Assembly: GCA_944372715.1 (NCBI GenBank)
Contig: CALVZZ010000079.1
Coordinates: 1 to 10,369 of the forward strand
Length of the DNA stretch: 10,369 nucleotides
Direction: 5' to 3'
DNA from: an uncultured Clostridia bacterium
GTDB lineage: Bacteria > Bacillota > Clostridia > Christensenellales > UBA1242
The notes beneath the pieces are model-generated. The model ran no database searches, was not told where the DNA came from, and worked only from the letters and a program-made list of their open reading frames with translations. The translations under genes were made by a program, and so were the position numbers. Positions within the stretch are counted from its first letter, which is position 1, and each line of letters begins with the position of its first letter. This document shows positions 6,478 to 10,369 of the stretch, one piece after another.

Positions 6478-7665
6478 TTATTTTATATCTAATATTTTTA
6501 AAACTTCAACTATTGCTTTTATAGCTTTGTCCATCTGTTCCTTTGTATGAGTTGCTGTATAACTTGTTCTAAGTAAAGCTTGTCCTGGTGGGGTGGCTGG
6601 TGTTACAACAGGGTTAACATAAACTCCTCTTTCCAACAAAAGTTTGCAAGCTTTAAAAGATTTTTCATCATCATAAGTGTAAATAGGTATAATTGGTGTA
6701 CTATCTATTTCAATAATCTTAACACCATTTGCCTTTAAGCCTTCACGCATATAATCACTAATATCTCTAAGTGCTTGAACTCTTTGTGGTTCATTTTTTA
6801 AAATCTCTAATGCTTTTCTGGCACAAGCAACACTTGCTGGCGTTATTGATGCACTAAATATAAATGGTCTTGAATTATGCCTTACATAATCAACAACTTC
6901 TTTACTACTAGCCATATATCCACCCAAGCTTGCTAAACTCTTACTAAATGTGCCCATATAAATATCAACTTCATTTTCAAGCCCAAAATGTTCAGCAGTA
7001 CCTCTTCCGTGTGCTCCCAAAACACCTAAACCGTGTGCATCATCAACCATTATTCTCGCACCATACTTCTTTGCAAGTTTAACAATTTCTGGAAGTTTAC
7101 AAATCTCGCCACTCATACTGAATACGCCGTCTGTAACAATTAAAATCCCAGCAGTTTCTGGAACTGTTTGAAGTTGCCTTTCTAAGTCTTCCATATCACT
7201 ATGATTATACCTTAGCATTTTTGCATAGCTTAATCTACAAGCATCATATATACTTGCGTGATTTTCCTTATCACATAAAATATAATCGTTTCTACCAGCT
7301 ATTGCACTGATGATACCTAAGTTGCTTTGAAAGCCTGTACTAAAAGTTACAACTGCGTCTTTTTGTAAAAACTCAGCAAGTTCATTTTCTAACTTTATAT
7401 GTATATCAAGTGTTCCATTTAAAAATCTGGAACCAGAACAACCCGAACCATATTTTTGCAAAGCCTCAATTCCTGCTTTAACAACATCTGGATGAGAAGT
7501 AAGCCCCAAATAATTGTTTGAACCAATCATTATTGTTTCTCGACCACTCATAATTACTTCTGTATCTTGTCCAGATGATAGTTCGTGAAAATAAGGATAC
7601 AATCCACTTTCCTTAACGCCATCTAAATATTCTTTATAAGTTTGACATTTTTTAAATAAATCCAT
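6478..7665 (-). CDS. spt: alpha-oxoamine synthase, probable serine palmitoyltransferase
   Basis: A 395-residue PLP enzyme of the family that condenses an amino acid with an acyl-CoA and releases CO2. Visible residues are His136 (DKENHASIYD) stacking on PLP, Asp208 and His211 (VDDAHG), and Lys242 in GTFSKSLASLGGY as the Schiff-base lysine. Several features favour serine palmitoyltransferase (serine plus palmitoyl-CoA to 3-ketosphinganine). The N-terminal GLYPYFHELSSGQDTEV resembles Bacteroides Spt. GSGCSGSRFLNGTLDIH (73-89) and SRPFIFSASITPA (265-277) also resemble it, and PATPPGQALLR (356-366) resembles the PATP loop and arginine of Sphingomonas SPT. BioF (8-amino-7-oxononanoate synthase) or Kbl are alternatives, but no bio or tdh gene is nearby. 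ATG 7665-7663 has AGAGGA overlapping the upstream SDR stop codon. It is the second gene of an operon with that SDR. Family certain; substrate likely but unproven. Confidence 0.8.
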   Translation of the reverse strand: MDLFKKCQTYKEYLDGVKESGLYPYFHELSSGQDTEVIMSGRETIMIGSNNYLGLTSHPDVVKAGIEALQKYGSGCSGSRFLNGTLDIHIKLENELAEFLQKDAVVTFSTGFQSNLGIISAIAGRNDYILCDKENHASIYDACRLSYAKMLRYNHSDMEDLERQLQTVPETAGILIVTDGVFSMSGEICKLPEIVKLAKKYGARIMVDDAHGLGVLGAHGRGTAEHFGLENEVDIYMGTFSKSLASLGGYMASSKEVVDYVRHNSRPFIFSASITPASVACARKALEILKNEPQRVQALRDISDYMREGLKANGVKIIEIDSTPIIPIYTYDDEKSFKACKLLLERGVYVNPVVTPATPPGQALLRTSYTATHTKEQMDKAIKAIVEVLKILDIK

Positions 7666-7677
7666 AAATTTTTCCTC

Positions 7678-8463
7678 TTATCCATATAGTTTACTTACAA
7701 CCCAAAGCATAAATCTTGTGGGAAGAATTTTAACTAAAAGCATTATCATTTTATACCCAAAGCCCACAGTTTTGCAAGCAGGTGAATGATTTTTTTTAAT
7801 AATTTTGTAAATTATTTTTGAAACTTCAATTGGGGGCATACCATTTTGTTCGTCTTTTTCCATTTTTTGAATTGAATTAACAATTCTCTTTCCGTATAAT
7901 TCATCTTCCACAACATTATCTTTTACTCTTGAAGAAGTAAAATTTGTCTTTGTATCACCGGGACAAACCACACTTACATCAATTTTAAATTGTTTCAACT
8001 CTAACCTTAAAGCATAAGAAAATTGTTGTACAGCAGATTTTGTTGCAGAATAAAAAGCTTGAAAAGGAATTGGAACTGTAGAAGCAACAGAACTTACATT
8101 AACAATTTTACCCTTTCCACTTTTTCTTAAATAAGGCACTACAAGTTTACAAGCATTAATTAATGCCAAAACATTAACATCAAAAATCTTTTTTATATCA
8201 GAATTTTCAGTATATTCCACAGCACCTGAAATTCCCATACCAGCATTATTGATTAAAACATCAATTCTGCCCTCTTTTTGATAAATTTCTTCAAAACAAT
8301 CTTTAACCCTATTATAATCTGTTATATCACAGGGTAAATTAACAAAGTGTTCATCTTCAAAAGTTCTTCTAGATAAACCATAAACTTTATACCCTTTTAA
8401 ACTTAAAAATTTGGCAGTTTCATAACCTATACCACTTGAAGCACCCGTAATTACTATAACCAC
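7678..8463 (-). CDS. short-chain dehydrogenase (SDR1), candidate 3-ketosphinganine reductase, GTG start
   Basis: A 261-residue classical SDR that would reduce a carbonyl with NAD(P)H. It has the Rossmann motif TGASSGIG (6-13), NNAG (72-75), Asn97, and the catalytic Ser125-Tyr138-Lys142 (YSATK), followed by CPGDTKTNF (167-175). SRR at 31-33, after beta-2, suggests NADPH preference. The last 27 residues are hydrophobic with scattered lysines and end KLYG, so it may touch the membrane, as lipid-acting SDRs often do. The start is GTG 8463-8461: AAGGAG lies 6 bases upstream and the Rossmann strand begins at once. It is the first gene of the operon with spt, 12 bases upstream. That pairing suggests it reduces the product of the synthase, 3-ketosphinganine, to sphinganine (or the acylated form). 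An unrelated ketoreductase role cannot be excluded. Confidence 0.8.
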   Translation of the reverse strand: MVIVITGASSGIGYETAKFLSLKGYKVYGLSRRTFEDEHFVNLPCDITDYNRVKDCFEEIYQKEGRIDVLINNAGMGISGAVEYTENSDIKKIFDVNVLALINACKLVVPYLRKSGKGKIVNVSSVASTVPIPFQAFYSATKSAVQQFSYALRLELKQFKIDVSVVCPGDTKTNFTSSRVKDNVVEDELYGKRIVNSIQKMEKDEQNGMPPIEVSKIIYKIIKKNHSPACKTVGFGYKMIMLLVKILPTRFMLWVVSKLYG

Positions 8464-8469
8464 AATTAT

Positions 8470-8475
8470 CTCCTT
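8470..8475 (-). promoter_or_regulatory. ribosome binding site deciding the SDR1 GTG start
   Basis: AAGGAG on the minus strand, 6 bases before GTG 8463-8461. It is the strongest ribosome binding site in the neighbourhood, and it may lie at the extreme 5' end of the transcript. Confidence 0.82.
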
Positions 8476-8480
8476 ATTTT

Positions 8481-8509
8481 ATTTTATAAAAATGAAAATA
8501 AATTGTCAA
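8481..8509 (-). promoter_or_regulatory. promoter of the SDR1-spt operon
   Basis: The minus strand has a consensus TTGACA (8509-8504), a 17-base spacer and TAAAAT (8486-8481, five of six). Expected transcription start is near 8474, only about 10 bases before the GTG. Confidence 0.75.
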
Positions 8510-8516
8510 ACAGAAA

Positions 8517-8545
8517 TTGACATATAATTTGTGTATTAGTATAAT
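8517..8545 (+). promoter_or_regulatory. perfect-consensus SigA-type promoter of SDR2
   Basis: TTGACA (8517-8522), exactly 17 bases, then TATAAT (8540-8545): both hexamers and the spacer match consensus. Its -35 is back to back with that of the SDR1 promoter, 7 bases apart. The predicted leader is about 17 bases, with TGGAG before the start. Confidence 0.9.
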
Positions 8546-8568
8546 AATAAAAAAATAATGGAGTGAAA

Positions 8569-9357
8569 ATGAATATTGTTATAACAGGTACAAGCAGTGG
8601 TATGGGGCAAATTTTAGCTCAAAATTTTAGAAATCAAGGACATAATGTAATAGGACTTTCTAGAACAAAAACCACTGATAACGATATAATTTGTGATGTC
8701 TCTGATATTAAAAGTGTTGAAAATGCTTTTAAAATGATTTCAGAAAAATTTGAAAATATTGATTTACTCATAAATAATGCAGGCTACGGAATATCAGGTG
8801 CAACAGAACTAATAAATTCAGAAAATGCAAATCAAATTTTCAATGTCAATTTTTTTGGAGTTTTAAATTGTTCCAAATATGCTTTAAAGCTTATGAAGAA
8901 AGGTTCAAGAATTGTAAATATAAGCTCTGTATGTGCAATTTTTCCACTTCCATTTCGTGCATTGTACTGTGCAAGCAAAGCAAGTGTAAACCTTCTTTCA
9001 ATGTCAATGAGAATGGAATTATCCCCTTATGGAATTGACATTACCTGTATATGCCCAGGTGATACAAAGACAAATTTTAGTAAAAACAGAGAAAAAAATT
9101 TTGAAACGAATGAAAGATATGGAGATAGAATAAAAAACGCAACTGCTAAAATTGACAAAAATGAAAATAAAAGAATGAATGCTGAAAAAGTTGTAAAAAA
9201 AATAGTAAAAATCTCAATGAAAAAAAAGACAAAACCAATTTATATAATAGGATTTAAATATAAAATTTTAAATTTTTTAACAAAATTATTTCCTTTTAAT
9301 TTACTTATTAAAGCAACAACTAAAATATATGGTGGAATAAAAAAAATAAGCTTTTAA
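8569..9357 (+). CDS. short-chain dehydrogenase (SDR2), divergent paralogue of SDR1
   Basis: A 262-residue classical SDR. It has TGTSSGMG (6-13), NNAG (69-72), Asn94, and catalytic Ser120-Tyr133-Lys137 (YCASK), so it should be active. It aligns with SDR1 along its whole length, including GLSR, INNAG.GISGA, CPGDTKTNF (162-170) and a hydrophobic C-terminal tail with YK...L.KLFP...KIYG. It is richer in Lys and Asn than SDR1, mostly after residue 170. The start is ATG 8569, with GGAG 5 bases upstream. A GTG at 8563 is in frame, but its own upstream region has no ribosome binding site and it overlaps the GGAG. It is monocistronic under its own strong promoter. It probably arose by inverted duplication and may act on a related lipid ketone or a different chain; the substrate is unknown. 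Confidence 0.82.
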   Translation: MNIVITGTSSGMGQILAQNFRNQGHNVIGLSRTKTTDNDIICDVSDIKSVENAFKMISEKFENIDLLINNAGYGISGATELINSENANQIFNVNFFGVLNCSKYALKLMKKGSRIVNISSVCAIFPLPFRALYCASKASVNLLSMSMRMELSPYGIDITCICPGDTKTNFSKNREKNFETNERYGDRIKNATAKIDKNENKRMNAEKVVKKIVKISMKKKTKPIYIIGFKYKILNFLTKLFPFNLLIKATTKIYGGIKKISF

Positions 9358-9367
9358 GCTTATTTTT
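9342..9367 (+). terminator. bidirectional terminator spanning the stop codons of two convergent genes
   Basis: An 11-base stem, AAAAATAAGCT (9342-9352) with AGCTTATTTTT (9357-9367), around a TTTA loop. The SDR2 stop (9355-9357) sits in the loop and first stem base, and the stop of the convergent minus-strand gene (9368-9366) overlaps the right edge. T-runs follow on both strands (8 on the minus strand). Confidence 0.82.
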
Positions 9368-10211
9368 ATTTTATCATTTCAACATCATCTAGAGTTTTTT
9401 GAACAGGATTTTTTTTCAAATTTAAATCTAAAATATTTTTAAGATTTTCTTCTGGATCAATTATCTTTTTGTCACTAAATTTTGCAGGCTCGTCTTCAAC
9501 AGTAACTTCTTCAATTTGCTCACTTTCGTGATTTTCCAATGCTTCTTTTTGCTCGTCTGTTAAATGCTCTTCTGCTTCTGGATTATTTTCTACAACTTCT
9601 TTTATAACTTCAACATCTTTTGACGGAATTGCTGTAACTGTTTCTGGACTTATTTCAACAGCTTTATTCATAAAATCTGCACTTTTTTCAGCAGGCATTT
9701 CGCTAACTGTTGAAGCAATAACTTCTTTTATTTCCTTTGCATTTGGCTCAGCTTTTAACATTGTAATCATTATGTTTTCATCTTTCTTTTGTTTTGGTGT
9801 TAAAAGATGAATGTTTGCTGGATTTTCTTTAACAATCTTCACCAAAAATTCTAAATTTTCTTGCAATTCTTTTGGAACTTTTGGAGATTTTACATTTCTT
9901 TTATTCGCAACCTCAAAAGCTAATGCAACAATCTTGACATCTTTTTTAACTATATTTCCTGCTTTATTAATTGCTGTTGCAGGGTCAATGTTAATAAAGC
10001 GAATAATTAATTCCCTTTCATTTAGTTTATCCTTACAAGCAAATGTCATTGCCATTGATAAAGATTTTGTTTTTGCATAGTCAACCAGGAAATCATCTGA
10101 AATTTGAAGTTTTTTCTTAATATCTTTTGGTAAATTGTTCAATGCTTTTACTGACATTTTTAAATATTTTGAATAATCAAATTTGTTATTGTTTTTTTCT
10201 ACTACTTCCAT
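9366..10211 (-). CDS. unrecognised helical-repeat protein with acidic C-terminal region
   Basis: I do not recognise this 281-residue protein. It has no signal peptide or membrane segment. From about residue 65 it shows degenerate repeats of roughly 25-40 residues of the form hydrophobic helix, (N/D/E/S)P, then a polar turn: INIDPATA (74-81), VKENPANIHLLT (127-138), LKAEPNAKE (152-160), VEISPETVT (185-193) and VENNPEAEEHLT (207-218). Two of these, about 121-146 and 201-227, look like copies of one unit with matching NP, LT and QK positions. The pattern resembles DUF4116-type helical repeats, but that is not a firm match. Residues 205-260 are rich in Glu and Asp. It starts at ATG 10211-10209 with GGAG 5 bases upstream. 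It looks cytoplasmic and may bind a protein partner. It is convergent with SDR2 and probably monocistronic, with nothing tying it to lipid synthesis. Confidence 0.75.
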   Translation of the reverse strand: MEVVEKNNNKFDYSKYLKMSVKALNNLPKDIKKKLQISDDFLVDYAKTKSLSMAMTFACKDKLNERELIIRFINIDPATAINKAGNIVKKDVKIVALAFEVANKRNVKSPKVPKELQENLEFLVKIVKENPANIHLLTPKQKKDENIMITMLKAEPNAKEIKEVIASTVSEMPAEKSADFMNKAVEISPETVTAIPSKDVEVIKEVVENNPEAEEHLTDEQKEALENHESEQIEEVTVEDEPAKFSDKKIIDPEENLKNILDLNLKKNPVQKTLDDVEMIK

Positions 10212-10227
10212 TTAAACTCCAATCCTA

Positions 10228-10250
10228 ATTGTGTAAGAGTTTAACACAAT
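10228..10250. promoter_or_regulatory. inverted repeat over the putative promoter of the repeat-protein gene
   Basis: ATTGTGT (10228-10234) and ACACAAT (10244-10250) form a perfect 7-base inverted repeat with a 9-base centre. It covers a possible minus-strand extended -10 (TGTTAAACT, hexamer 10243-10238), which has TTTACT (10266-10261) as -35 at 17 bases. It is a candidate operator; no T-run follows, so it is not a terminator. Confidence 0.4.
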
Positions 10251-10285
10251 CGTTACAAAAAGTAAATAGATTTTTATCAATATCT

Positions 10286-10369
10286 TTATCGTGGTAAAAT
10301 TCCAAAAGATTTTACTCTTTTAGCATCTGCATTTATATTTAATTTGTAACCATCTAAACTAACATCAAA
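10286..10369 (-). CDS. C-terminal end of an unrecognised gene (5' part beyond window)
   Basis: From the right edge, the minus strand has one open frame of 27 codons ending in TAA (10288-10286). It reads FDVSLDGYKLN, then INADAKRVKSF and GILPR. The balanced composition and alternating polar/hydrophobic residues look coding rather than random AT-rich sequence, and the frame ends at a sensible distance (74 bases) before the next gene. There is too little to assign a family, and no clear terminator follows it. Confidence 0.5.
   Translation of the reverse strand, partial: FDVSLDGYKLNINADAKRVKSFGILPR

Noticed and set aside
6478..7665. Naming the PLP enzyme BioF (8-amino-7-oxononanoate synthase) or Kbl (2-amino-3-ketobutyrate CoA ligase).
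   Set aside because: The RFLNGT block, SRPFIFSAS and PATPPG..LLR motifs and the adjacent SDR fit serine palmitoyltransferase better. Kept as stated alternatives, since sequence alone cannot settle the substrate.
8531..8552. A FapR-type lipid-regulator operator next to the SDR2 promoter, suggested by TTAGTA.
   Set aside because: Only one half-site is present; the opposite half does not match, and the bases are explained by the promoter spacer and -10.
8563..8571. GTG at 8563 as the SDR2 start.
   Set aside because: It overlaps the GGAG that serves ATG 8569, has no site of its own and would add only two residues before the Rossmann strand.
9811..10080. 89-codon plus-strand frame opposite the repeat-protein gene.
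   Set aside because: No ribosome binding site or promoter precedes it. The minus-strand frame is longer, has a proper start region and shows protein repeats.
1..10369. CRISPR arrays, insertion sequences, attachment sites, phage or toxin-antitoxin genes.
   Set aside because: No regularly spaced repeats, transposase motifs or direct-repeat borders were seen. The small XRE gene has no toxin partner, its neighbour being comEC.

Overview
The window looks like ordinary chromosome from an AT-rich, low-GC Gram-positive bacterium, most likely a Clostridia-like member of the Bacillota. The signs are a yqzL-recO gene pair, a clostridial-type pyruvate phosphate dikinase, a ComEC competence channel, strong purine-rich ribosome binding sites, SigA-type promoters with TTGACA/TTGCAA and TATAAT boxes, and hairpins followed by T-runs at nearly every gene end. 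No insertion sequence, phage gene, CRISPR array or rRNA is visible. The species cannot be named from this sequence.

Layout. Positions 1-1262 (minus): the N-terminal half of comEC, preceded by and overlapping a small XRE-type regulator. Positions 1377-1451 (minus): tRNA-Glu(CTC) with its own promoter and terminator. Positions 1591-2733 (plus): a 380-residue GNAT-type acyltransferase, divergent from the tRNA. Positions 2784-5411 (minus): ppdK, convergent with the acyltransferase. Positions 5504-6369 (minus): yqzL-recO. Positions 6478-8463 (minus): a two-gene operon of a short-chain dehydrogenase (SDR) and a serine-palmitoyltransferase-like enzyme. Positions 8569-9357 (plus): a second SDR, a paralogue of the first, transcribed divergently. 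Positions 9366-10211 (minus): an unrecognised helical-repeat protein. Positions 10286-10369 (minus): the last 27 codons of another unrecognised gene. No gene-free stretch exceeds about 140 bases, and most gaps are filled by identifiable promoters and terminators.

The most interesting content is a possible long-chain-base (sphingolipid) pathway: an alpha-oxoamine synthase whose motifs fit serine palmitoyltransferase better than BioF or Kbl, a ketoreductase-like SDR 12 bases upstream in the same operon, a second SDR back to back with it, and about 5 kb away a GNAT-fold acyltransferase of a family that could supply the N-acylation step. Together these would make 3-ketosphinganine and reduce and acylate it, giving a ceramide-like lipid. 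Sphingolipid synthesis is well known in Bacteroidota and some Proteobacteria and only recently reported in Gram-positives. The sequence supports the enzyme families; the product is inference.

Gene punctuation is very compact. Two terminators appear to carry the -35 box of the next promoter, and two other terminators contain the stop codon of the gene they end.
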